Part shown: piece after piece, positions 1 through 5,861 of the stretch
Layout: every line of letters begins with the position of its first letter
Position numbering within the stretch: position 1 is the stretch's first letter
Assembly (NCBI GenBank): GCA_015486895.1
Contig: WFQT01000131.1
Span: forward strand, 1-5,861
Length of the DNA stretch: 5,861 bases
Direction of reading: 5' to 3'
Source of the DNA: Anaerolineae bacterium
GTDB lineage: Bacteria > Chloroflexota > Anaerolineae > JAADDB01
Notes under the pieces: generated by a model
What the model was told of the DNA's origin: nothing
Databases searched by the model: none
What the model saw: the letters and a program-made list of their open reading frames with translations, nothing else
Position numbers and translations under genes: made by a program

Positions 1-1
1 C

Positions 2-481
2 AATGGGCTCTCATCTTGCCCCCTGGCAACTCTCGGTGTCACTGCCCCGCCCCACACCTGGACGCTTCCGCACGTAACTCATCCCCTCGCAGCCAATGCC
101 GATGACATCGCTTCGCTGCGCGGTTATGATGTCGTCATCACGCCGCAAGGGGATAAAGCGGCCTACCAGGTCACGCTTTACTGGCAGGTGCGGCAAACGC
201 CCAAGACTGTCTACAAAGGATTTGTGCACCTCTTGGACGACCGGGGCAAGGTCATTGGTCAACGAGACCAAGAACCGGCAGGTGGAGCGCGCCCAACTAC
301 TGGCTGGGTGCCGGGGGAAATCATTGTGGATCGCTACCAGTTCGCCGGTCCGGTAGAAACTGCCGGAAAAGGCAAACTGGAAGTTAGTCTCTACAACCAG
401 ACCACCGGGGAACGCATCCTCTGGTTAGACACCTCCTGTCACAAAGTCCTCGGTGATCACCTACTATTGGCGCTGCCGTGA
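2..481 (+). CDS. C-terminal part of a probable membrane glycosyltransferase-like protein (5' end outside window)
   Basis: The frame is open from base 2 to the TGA at 479-481 and gives 159 residues with no start needed, so this is the tail of a longer gene entering from the left. A start at the GTG at 188 would cut through the domain and is unlikely. Residues about 40-158 look like one beta-sandwich domain: GYDVVI (41-46), VTLYWQV (57-63), YKGFVHLLDDRGKVIGQ (71-87), GARPTTGWVPGEIIVD (95-110), GKLEVSLYNQTTGER (124-138), then a short LGDHLLLALP end. This order matches the extracytoplasmic domain often found at the C-terminus of multi-spanning glycosyltransferase family 39-like or uncharacterised membrane proteins of Chloroflexota. 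That match is from memory of the family. The catalytic and membrane parts would lie upstream and are not seen, so the enzyme activity is a guess. It is separated from the next gene by 129 bases and a promoter. Confidence 0.7.
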   Translation, partial: NGLSSCPLATLGVTAPPHTWTLPHVTHPLAANADDIASLRGYDVVITPQGDKAAYQVTLYWQVRQTPKTVYKGFVHLLDDRGKVIGQRDQEPAGGARPTTGWVPGEIIVDRYQFAGPVETAGKGKLEVSLYNQTTGERILWLDTSCHKVLGDHLLLALP

Positions 482-513
482 AGATACGGCTAAACTACAA
501 TTGGCAGCCTTAG

Positions 514-542
514 TGGACAATACGCAATACGCAGCATATAGT
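514..542 (+). promoter_or_regulatory. Putative sigma70-type promoter for the phosphofructokinase gene
   Basis: TGGACA at 514-519 (five of six bases match TTGACA) is followed by a 17-base spacer and TATAGT at 537-542 (five of six match TATAAT). Transcription would start near 549-550 and give a leader of about 60 bases before the ATG at 611. It lies in the gap after the upstream stop codon, where a promoter is expected. The spacer holds a direct tandem repeat of CAATACG (518-524 and 525-531). No operator or riboswitch fold is evident in the short leader. Confidence 0.5.
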
Positions 543-594
543 CTGTAACTACCTGTTAGTGGAATCCATTAGTGAACGTTTATCGCTCTATCAC

Positions 595-602
595 AAAGGA
601 GG
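595..602 (+). promoter_or_regulatory. Strong ribosome binding site that fixes the phosphofructokinase start
   Basis: AAAGGAGG lies 8 bases before the ATG at 611 and is close to a full anti-16S match. It argues against the in-frame GTG at 572, which would add 13 residues (ending ...KEAII) that do not belong to the family fold and which has no comparable site upstream. With the ATG, the protein starts MEHQIRRIGVLTGGGD, placing the first beta strand and glycine loop where the family has them. Confidence 0.85.
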
Positions 603-610
603 CAATTATC

Positions 611-1729
611 ATGGAACACCAAATTCGGCGCATCGGCGTCCTTACCGGAGGCGGTGACTGTCCCGGTCTCAACGCAGTCATCCGAGCGGTGGTTAAAACG
701 GCCATCAGCCAGTACGGGTGGGAAGTATTGGGCATCGAAGATGGCTTCGAAGGGCTAATTCAGCCGGGCAAAGTGCGACCGTTGAAAATGGCGGATGTGC
801 GCGGCATCCTGCCCCGGGGCGGCACCATCCTCGGCACTACCAACAGAGCCAATCCCTTCCACTACGAAGTAGAAGTGGACGGCGAAATCAAAGCGTTCGA
901 CGTTTCCGATGACGTGGTGCGTTACGCCCAGGTGCTGGGAATAGATGTGCTGATCGTAATTGGCGGCGATGGTTCTTTGCGCATTGCTTATGAGCTAATG
1001 CAAAAAGGGCTGAAAGTGGTGGGCGTGCCCAAGACTATCGACAACGATCTAAAAGACACCGCCGTCACATTCGGCTTCGACACTGCCATCAACACGGCCA
1101 TGGATGCGCTGGACAAGCTGCACACCACGGCCGAGAGCCATCACCGGGTCATCATCCTGGAGCTCATGGGCCGGGAAGCCGGCTGGATTGCTTTAGAAGC
1201 AGGCATAGCCGGCGGTGCCGACATCATTCTCATCCCGGAAATTCCTTACGACGTTGAATCCATCACCGAACACATCCGAGGGCGGAATCTTTCTGGTGCC
1301 AAGTTCAGCATCGTTGTCGTGGCGGAAGGTGCTAAGCCTATGGGAGGAGAAGAAGTCTACAGAGAACAACGGGAAATCGGCGCCGTGCGACGCCTGGGTG
1401 GCATCGGGCAACAGTTAGCAGAACAACTCCGCGAGCGCTGCTCCTTGGAGATACGCGTAACAGTGCTGGGTTACTTGCAACGAGGCGGCACACCTACAGC
1501 ATTCGACCGGCTTCTGAGCAGCCGCTTCGGCACCATAGCCGTTCACTTAGTTGCCCAAGGAAAGCTGGGACAGATGGTGGCGCTGAAAGATGAGCGCATT
1601 ACCGCCGTTCCCATCGCAGAAGCTGTATCCGCGCAAAAGATGGTCTCCTTAAATAGCGACATCATCCTTACCGCCATGGGCCTGGGGATCAATCTGGGCC
1701 GGAAACAAGAGGAAATCCGGGCCCTATAG
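611..1729 (+). CDS. pfkA: 6-phosphofructokinase, group III / mixed-substrate type
   Basis: This 372-residue cytosolic enzyme phosphorylates fructose 6-phosphate to fructose 1,6-bisphosphate, the committing step of glycolysis. Motifs, with E. coli PfkA equivalents, are: GGGDCPGLNAVI (13-24), the phosphoryl-donor loop; GGDGS (118-122), with D120 for Mg and G121 at position 104; PKTIDND (140-146), with K141 at position 124 and D144 as the catalytic base (D127); R179 (R162); MGREAGWIAL (186-195), with R188 (R171); and QRGGTP...DR (290-300), with R291 and R300 (R243 and R252). G121 points to ATP as donor, because pyrophosphate enzymes carry Asp there. K141 is typical of pyrophosphate enzymes and of the group III ATP enzymes such as those of actinobacteria. 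ATP use is therefore the better guess but is not settled. E. coli PfkA is about 320 residues, and some of the extra length here is in the C-terminal tail. The gene has its own promoter and appears monocistronic, ending convergently with the amidohydrolase gene. Confidence 0.95.
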   Translation: MEHQIRRIGVLTGGGDCPGLNAVIRAVVKTAISQYGWEVLGIEDGFEGLIQPGKVRPLKMADVRGILPRGGTILGTTNRANPFHYEVEVDGEIKAFDVSDDVVRYAQVLGIDVLIVIGGDGSLRIAYELMQKGLKVVGVPKTIDNDLKDTAVTFGFDTAINTAMDALDKLHTTAESHHRVIILELMGREAGWIALEAGIAGGADIILIPEIPYDVESITEHIRGRNLSGAKFSIVVVAEGAKPMGGEEVYREQREIGAVRRLGGIGQQLAEQLRERCSLEIRVTVLGYLQRGGTPTAFDRLLSSRFGTIAVHLVAQGKLGQMVALKDERITAVPIAEAVSAQKMVSLNSDIILTAMGLGINLGRKQEEIRAL

Positions 1730-1945
1730 CCGCCAAGTGACCGGCAACTAGGCCGCTGTCCCACATATTGATGACTCCATTGTGAACGCCAACGATCTGC
1801 CCTACTGGATAGACGTCTTCGGAAGGTACACAGAGAATAAGTAAGCGTCCAGTAATAATCTCCCGTTAGAAGTTCAACTTCTGCGAGAAGTTGAACTTCT
1901 AAACAGAGGTGCTGTTGTCCTCACACATTAGCGCCAACGGCATCA
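1730..1945. other. Convergent intergenic region with no clear gene
   Basis: These 216 bases separate the ends of two converging genes. They hold the composite palindrome at 1866-1902 and a short open stretch at 1752-1844 encoding 30 residues, with LPYWIDVFGRY near its end, that may be a gene relic or chance. There is no run of T after any hairpin on either strand, so no classical intrinsic terminator is visible. A weak CGGC/GCCG hairpin just after the pfkA stop (1742-1755) has only 4-base arms. Confidence 0.6.
1866..1902. repeat. Perfect 37-base inverted repeat made of two 15-base palindromes
   Basis: The arms TTAGAAGTTCAACTTCT (1866-1882) and AGAAGTTGAACTTCTAA (1886-1902) are exact reverse complements of 17 bases around a GCG loop. 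Each arm also contains its own palindrome, AGAAGTT-C-AACTTCT (1868-1882) and AGAAGTT-G-AACTTCT (1886-1900), so the 7-base unit occurs four times in alternating orientation. It lies 136 bases after the pfkA stop and 43 bases after the amidohydrolase stop. It could form one long hairpin or two short ones. Neither strand has a U-tract after it, so a REP-like dispersed element or a two-way transcription barrier is as likely as a standard terminator. The structure is seen directly and its role is inferred. Confidence 0.85.
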
Positions 1946-3580
1946 TCAAAGGGCAATGCTACCTGTCGTGTGAACCAAATTACCGCCAATCCAGGTGGCA
2001 ACAGGCCTGATCTCGGCCAGTTTGAGAGGAGTCATGGGGAAAAAGTCGTACGGATCGCGTTTCAGCAGGATCATGTCGGCTATCTGCCCTGGCGCCAACA
2101 TCCCCCGGCCAGGGTCTCTGGCAAGGCGAGTAGGAGCAACGGTGTAAGCATAAAGGGCATCAGCCAGGCAAAGGCGCTGTTCCGGCACCCAACCTTGTGG
2201 CCCTGGTGTACCATCCGGCCGCTGCCGGGTGACTGCCGCAGCGATGCCAGACCAGACATCCGGGGGTTCTACCGGGGCATCGGAGCCAAAAGCCAGGCGA
2301 ACACCGTGACGTTGCAGATCATTCCAGGCATAGCTATGCTGTATTCGCTGCCCCCACCGCTCTTCGGCAATGGACATATCGCTGATGGCATGGCTGGGCT
2401 GCATCGAAGCGGCAATCCTTAGCCTGGCAAAGCGGATCGCGTCGCCCTCCCCTAACAATTGGGCATGCTCAATTCGTAGCTGAGGGATGAGCGGTTCCTG
2501 AGGTAAGGATATTTCCTGTTGCAATCGGGCGAAATGATCCAGCACAAAATGCACTGCCGCATCGCCAATGGCGTGTACTGCCGCGCTGAGTTTTCCTATG
2601 GCCAAGCGGCGCAGCGTATTGCTAAAATCAGCGCCGTCCAAAGTGGCAATACCAAAATTGTCCGGGGCATTTGTATACGGCTTTCTCATCCAGGCAGTAG
2701 TGGCGCCTAAAGCACCATCGGCAAAAAACTTGACTCCGCCGACCCGCAGCCAGTCGTCACCAAAACCGCTCTCGATGCCATTGCGCAGCAAAGTATCCAC
2801 TTTATCCGCAGAAAAGTAGTATAGAATACGCACGCCTAATCTCCCCTGACGGCGCAGTTGCTGGTAAGCTTGAAAGTTGTGGCCTTCGGCGAAATCACCC
2901 ATTTCGTGCACGGCCACGATGCCATTGGACCAAAGGTCAGCTTGAGCCGCCGCCATCGCCGCGGCGATCTCTTCTACGCTGGCCAGCGGCAAGGCTTTTT
3001 GCACCAAGCTCAGCGCTTTTTCCCGGAGGATACCTGTGGCCCGGCCATGCTGATCTCGCTCAATGCGGCCGCCAGGCGGATCCGGTGTGTTCTGGTCAAT
3101 ACCGGCAGCGCGCAGGGCAGCACTGTTAACCCAAAGGGTGTGCAACGCATGGTCAGCCAATACAACCGGCCTGTTAGGCTCCACGCTGTCTAACATCTCC
3201 CGGTTCAGCGGAGTGGTGAGGTCAGGCCACTGACTGGCTTCCCAGCCACCTCCTTGCAAGTGCGACCACTCTGGATGCTCCGCGGCTGTTCTCTGCACCA
3301 TCCTTAATGCAGCAGCCAGAGACGGCGCCGGTCGCAGGTTAATCTGTTGCTTTGAGAGGGCCCAGACGGCTAAGTGGATATGGCTGTCAGTAAAGCCGGG
3401 CAGCAAAGTGCCGTTTTCTAAGTCGACAAGCCGGGTTTGTCGCGTGCACACACCTTCCAGGTCGGATAAAGTGCCGACGGCAAGAATGCGGTCACCCGCC
3501 ACTGCTACAGCCGAGGCTGTGGGCTGTGTCGGGTTCATGGTGTAAACGTGCCCGTGATGGAAAATTATTTCGGCGGTCAT
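1946..3580 (-). CDS. Amidohydrolase family protein, YtcJ-like (amidohydrolase 3)
   Basis: This complete 544-residue protein is close to the usual family length of 520-560. It begins with the small beta-sandwich strand IIFHHGHVYTMNP (5-17). The metal-dependent TIM barrel follows: DSHIHL (65-70), with the H67/H69 pair; ADHALHTLWVNSAAL (142-156); GGVKFFADGALG (281-292), with K284 as the likely bridging lysine; HAIGD (336-340); RIEHAQLL (369-376), with H372; and FGSDAPVEPP (431-440), with D434 as the likely catalytic aspartate. The C-terminal strand closes with LAPGQIADMILLKRDP (495-510). The family hydrolyses C-N bonds in varied substrates, such as N-substituted formamides, and the exact substrate cannot be read from sequence. 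No signal peptide is seen, so it is probably cytosolic. Its ATG (3580-3578) overlaps the parB stop as ATGA, and no Shine-Dalgarno sequence precedes it, so translation is probably coupled to parB. It is the last gene of the operon. Confidence 0.9.
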   Translation of the reverse strand: MTAEIIFHHGHVYTMNPTQPTASAVAVAGDRILAVGTLSDLEGVCTRQTRLVDLENGTLLPGFTDSHIHLAVWALSKQQINLRPAPSLAAALRMVQRTAAEHPEWSHLQGGGWEASQWPDLTTPLNREMLDSVEPNRPVVLADHALHTLWVNSAALRAAGIDQNTPDPPGGRIERDQHGRATGILREKALSLVQKALPLASVEEIAAAMAAAQADLWSNGIVAVHEMGDFAEGHNFQAYQQLRRQGRLGVRILYYFSADKVDTLLRNGIESGFGDDWLRVGGVKFFADGALGATTAWMRKPYTNAPDNFGIATLDGADFSNTLRRLAIGKLSAAVHAIGDAAVHFVLDHFARLQQEISLPQEPLIPQLRIEHAQLLGEGDAIRFARLRIAASMQPSHAISDMSIAEERWGQRIQHSYAWNDLQRHGVRLAFGSDAPVEPPDVWSGIAAAVTRQRPDGTPGPQGWVPEQRLCLADALYAYTVAPTRLARDPGRGMLAPGQIADMILLKRDPYDFFPMTPLKLAEIRPVATWIGGNLVHTTGSIAL

Positions 3581-4455
3581 GGCTGTGAGCCGACAATATG
3601 GTCGTAGATAGCTTGTAGCTCTTCATCGGAATAAAAATGGATGACCAACCGTCCACCTTTCTTCCCCCGGTTGAGTCGAACTTTAGTGCCGAGCACATTT
3701 TGCAGCGTTTCCTGTAGTGCTACCGAGTCTGGATCAAGGGATATTTCTTTTCGGTGAACAGGGCCATCTTCATTGACTTTGCGGACTAATGCCTCTGTTT
3801 GCCGTACGCTGAGGTGGTGAGTGATGACCTGGGCTAAAAGGCGGTCTTGCTGTTCAGGGTCATTGAGACCTAAAAGTGCCCGGCCATGCCCTTCGCTGAT
3901 TGTGTTGTCCAGCAATGCTTGTTGGCAGGTAGGACTTAGGTTAAGCAAACGAATAGTATTAGCAATGCTGACGCGGCTCTTGCCGACACGGGAGGCAATT
4001 TCTCCCTGCGTGAGTTGGAAGCGATCCATCAAGCTCTTATAGGCGGTTGCTTCTTCTAATGGGTTCAAATCTGCCCGCTGCACGTTCTCAATGACAGCCC
4101 ACTCCAGCAGTTGCTGCGGTGTAGCTTCTCGCACGATGGCCGGAAGTGCGTCAATGCCGGCTAAAAGCGCTGCCCGCCAACGCCGTTCCCCAGCGATGAG
4201 AACGTAAGGATTGGGGACGTTGGCTGGCGTCATAGTGACAATGAGGGGCTGAAGGAGTCCATTGGCTTTAATAGATTCCGCCAGTGCCGCCAGTTGCTCG
4301 TTGTCAAAATGCTGTCGCGGTTGGTTAGGATTAGGGGCAATCTGTTTTACGGGGATAGACTTTATCCCTCCGGCTGTATTTCCGGGTTCGGAAGCGGTAG
4401 GAGCATTAAGTAAGGCGCCTAAGCCCCTCCCTAAGCCCCGTTTCGTGCTGCTCAT
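3577..4455 (-). CDS. parB: Chromosome partition protein ParB (Spo0J/ParB family)
   Basis: This 292-residue centromere-binding protein loads at parS sites, uses CTP to slide as a clamp and stimulates ParA. The N-terminal KRGLGRGLGALL (5-16) is the conserved basic segment that contacts ParA. The ParB/sulfiredoxin-like CTP domain spans about 31-130, with IPVKQIAPNPNQPR (34-47), the CTP motif GERRWRA (89-95) and ENVQRADLNPLEEA (123-136). The DNA-binding helix-turn-helix is at about 148-172 (LTQGEIASRVGKSRVSIANT). SEGHGRALL (187-195) follows, and the C-terminal dimerisation domain, after a linker, covers about 243-290. All domains are present, so it appears intact. The ATG at 4455 overlaps the parA stop as ATGA. 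Length and domain order fit chromosomal ParB rather than plasmid types. Confidence 0.96.
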   Translation of the reverse strand: MSSTKRGLGRGLGALLNAPTASEPGNTAGGIKSIPVKQIAPNPNQPRQHFDNEQLAALAESIKANGLLQPLIVTMTPANVPNPYVLIAGERRWRAALLAGIDALPAIVREATPQQLLEWAVIENVQRADLNPLEEATAYKSLMDRFQLTQGEIASRVGKSRVSIANTIRLLNLSPTCQQALLDNTISEGHGRALLGLNDPEQQDRLLAQVITHHLSVRQTEALVRKVNEDGPVHRKEISLDPDSVALQETLQNVLGTKVRLNRGKKGGRLVIHFYSDEELQAIYDHIVGSQP

Positions 4456-5243
4456 AGTTTATTCTCCTCCCCCCGGTTTTGGAATCGTGCTAAGAACTCT
4501 TGAGTGAAGACTTCATAAGCCTGAGCGCCAGTGGAATAGGGCGCATAGCGCAGAATCGTCTGCCCATGGCTTGGCGCTTCGCTGAGCCGAACGTTGCGCG
4601 GGATAATGGTATCGAACAGTTGCTGTGGGAAGTACTCACGCACATTGTTCACGACTTGCCGGGAAAGCTTAGTCCGGCTATCGTACATGGTGATAAGAAT
4701 TCCCGCCAAGAAACATTTAGGGTTGAGCTGTTCGCGCACTAAAGTGATGGTCTCCCATAGGCGACTTAGCCCTTCTAAAGCTAAGTACTCGGCTTGCAGA
4801 GGCACAATGACTCCATAGGTGGTGGCGACCAGCCCGTTGACGGTAAGCAAACCTAAGCTGGGGGGGCTGTCCACGAGGATGAAGTCGTAGCGGTTGATAA
4901 CATTTTCCAGCGCCCGGCGCAGGATGTAATGGCGCTCAGGTTCGTGCGCCAGCTCAACTTCAGCACCGGCCAAGTCCGGCGAGCTGGGCACCATGTCCAA
5001 CCCGACTTCCTCCGTCATCATGATTGTGTCCCCGATAGACGTGCGGTCGATCACGACATCGTAGAGGGAAAGAGGGATCTCGCGGACAGGCAGGCCGAGG
5101 CTGCTAGTGGCGTTAGCTTGCGGGTCTGTATCCACAAGGAGAACGGAATAGCCTGCTTTGCTCAGATAGGCTGCTAAGTTCACAGCCGTTGTGGTTTTGC
5201 CTACGCCGCCCTTTTGGTTAGCAAAGGTGAATATTTTAGTCAC
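4452..5243 (-). CDS. parA: Chromosome partition ATPase ParA (Soj type)
   Basis: This 263-residue ATPase binds DNA non-specifically as an ATP dimer and moves ParB-bound origins. The deviant Walker A motif is KGGVGKTT (11-18), with signature lysine K11 and P-loop lysine K16. DTDPQANAT (38-46) is the A' motif, with catalytic D40. ILVDSPPSLG (122-131) is Walker B, with D125. RTKLSRQVVNNVREYF (190-205) and RLSEAPSHGQ (219-228) are typical of Soj, and the first should carry the DNA-binding arginine. There is no N-terminal helix-turn-helix extension, which fits a chromosomal (type Ib-like) protein and not a P1/F plasmid ParA. The start is a GTG at 5243, chosen because CAGGAG lies 7 bases upstream and MTKIFTFANQKGG is the normal family N-terminus. 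It overlaps the kinase stop by 4 bases (GTGA). Confidence 0.97.
   Translation of the reverse strand: MTKIFTFANQKGGVGKTTTAVNLAAYLSKAGYSVLLVDTDPQANATSSLGLPVREIPLSLYDVVIDRTSIGDTIMMTEEVGLDMVPSSPDLAGAEVELAHEPERHYILRRALENVINRYDFILVDSPPSLGLLTVNGLVATTYGVIVPLQAEYLALEGLSRLWETITLVREQLNPKCFLAGILITMYDSRTKLSRQVVNNVREYFPQQLFDTIIPRNVRLSEAPSHGQTILRYAPYSTGAQAYEVFTQEFLARFQNRGEENKL
4464..4470 (-). promoter_or_regulatory. Ribosome binding site of parB inside the end of parA
   Basis: On the - strand GGAGGAG occupies 4470-4464, 8 bases before the parB ATG. It is built from parA codons for the RGEE stretch at residues 258-261, so the coding and initiation signals share the same bases. It is the strongest such site among the visible junctions of the operon. 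Confidence 0.8.
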
Positions 5244-5861
5244 GCGCTTGCTCCTGTGATGTAAGTTTCTACTTGTTCCCGGCCGGGAATACCTGTACAG
5301 CCTTCACTTTCTATGGAGAAAGAGGCAACTACATTAGCGAAACGCGCTGCTTCCACTGGGTCGCCGCTTTCCATGTAGCGTAACAGGAAGGCAGCACTAA
5401 AAACATCTCCAGCCCCCGTAGGATCAACAACCCGAGCCGGCCGCGGGGATACATGATAGGCATGCCCTCGCTCATAAACAGTGCTACCCTCTTGATCTTG
5501 GGTTTCTATCACTAATGGTATCCTCTTGATCAACGCCCTGATAACATCCGTGTGAGAACCAAAATCCTCCCGGCTGAAAAAAATGATGGCATCCGTCAAG
5601 CCATCTATGAGTCCCGTCGGCACAGTTACACTAACACGCCCGCTGTTGTCCCATTGTCGCAACCATCCTTGCATAATGACCCCTACCAGCTCGTTAGACG
5701 CCTCTCGTAGCCAATGAAAGGGTATCTCCTGCGCAACAGGGCCCAAGAGCAAAATAGGTGCGTCGCGACATGCTGTCGGTAAAGAACCGCTAAACGGCGG
5801 TGCGACGACTTCAATGTATTGCTGGCGGCGTCCTCCCAGATAGGCGTTACGGAACGTAGTG
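5240..5861 (-). CDS. PfkB-family carbohydrate kinase, 5' end outside window
   Basis: The frame is open from the right edge to the TGA at 5242-5240, giving 206 visible residues. The TTG at 5752 lies inside the domain and is not the start. The visible part begins TTFRNAYLGGRRQQYIEVVA, the lid and substrate region of ribokinase-type sugar kinases, then has LLGPVAQEI and the ATP-side signature DPTGAGDVFSAAFL. In that signature the second Asp (codon 5405-5407) is the catalytic base and GAG forms the anion hole. IPGREQVETYI near the end is a normal family terminus. About 70-90 N-terminal residues are probably missing. The family phosphorylates sugars or nucleosides (fructose, ribose, adenosine and others), and the substrate is not decidable here. 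The stop overlaps the parA GTG by 4 bases, so it is the first visible gene of the operon. The operon promoter must lie further right. Confidence 0.9.
   Translation of the reverse strand, partial: TTFRNAYLGGRRQQYIEVVAPPFSGSLPTACRDAPILLLGPVAQEIPFHWLREASNELVGVIMQGWLRQWDNSGRVSVTVPTGLIDGLTDAIIFFSREDFGSHTDVIRALIKRIPLVIETQDQEGSTVYERGHAYHVSPRPARVVDPTGAGDVFSAAFLLRYMESGDPVEAARFANVVASFSIESEGCTGIPGREQVETYITGASA
5251..5256 (-). promoter_or_regulatory. Ribosome binding site of parA inside the end of the kinase gene
   Basis: On the - strand CAGGAG occupies 5256-5251, 7 bases before the parA GTG. It lies in the last codons of the kinase gene and supports the GTG at 5243 as the true parA start. Confidence 0.75.

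Noticed and set aside
572..610. Upstream GTG start for pfkA giving 13 more residues
   Set aside because: The strong AAAGGAGG site is placed for the ATG at 611, and the extra residues precede the normal family N-terminus.
1742..1755. CGGC...GCCG hairpin after the pfkA stop as a terminator
   Set aside because: The stem is only 4 bases and no T-run follows.
1970..2422. 150-residue open frame on the + strand
   Set aside because: It lies entirely antisense to the amidohydrolase, whose - strand frame shows full family motifs. The + translation is rich in G, R, P and S without recognisable domains and has no ribosome binding site that stands out.
2858..3193. 111-residue open frame on the + strand
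   Set aside because: It is a shadow of the same amidohydrolase gene, with no family features.
4860..4866. Run of seven G (seven C on the coding strand) inside parA as a slippage or frameshift site
   Set aside because: The frame continues correctly through the family motif VDSPPSLG, so the run is simply the Pro-Pro codons and there is no sign of a programmed shift.
5276..5289. Palindrome upstream of parA considered as a parS site
   Set aside because: The core CCCGGCCGGG does not match the conserved TGTTTCACGTGAAACA-type parS consensus, and no other close match was seen by eye in the window.

Overview
The window looks like ordinary chromosomal DNA from a bacterium, most likely of the Chloroflexota (Anaerolineae-like). 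That assignment is an inference. It rests mainly on the C-terminal beta-sandwich domain at the left edge, a type common at the ends of Chloroflexota membrane glycosyltransferases, and on the group III style 6-phosphofructokinase. Nothing seen points to a phage, plasmid or insertion sequence: the partition genes are of the short chromosomal Soj/Spo0J type, and no transposase or tRNA gene was recognised.

Layout. On the + strand, bases 2-481 hold the last 159 residues of a protein cut by the left edge, probably a membrane glycosyltransferase-like protein. A 129-base gap follows, with a good sigma70-type promoter (514-542) and a strong ribosome binding site (595-602). It leads into a complete 6-phosphofructokinase gene starting at the ATG at 611 and ending at 1729. 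A 216-base convergent intergenic region (1730-1945) contains a striking composite palindrome (1866-1902). On the - strand, read from right to left, are four genes: a PfkB-family sugar kinase cut by the right edge (5240-5861), parA (4452-5243), parB (3577-4455) and a YtcJ-like amidohydrolase (1946-3580).

The four - strand genes form a tight chain. Each junction is a 4-base stop/start overlap (GTGA, ATGA, ATGA), which is strong evidence for one transcript and translational coupling. The operon therefore places chromosome-partition genes between two metabolic enzymes. ParA (deviant Walker ATPase) and ParB (CTP-binding clamp with a helix-turn-helix) should act together to segregate the origin region. 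The kinase and the amidohydrolase have no obvious role in that and may simply be co-expressed. The promoter of this operon lies outside the window, and no parS-like site was found by eye.

No new defence, mobile or RNA system was recognised. The points most worth a second look are the double palindrome, the kinase-parA-parB-amidohydrolase operon, and the mixed Gly/Lys signature of the phosphofructokinase.
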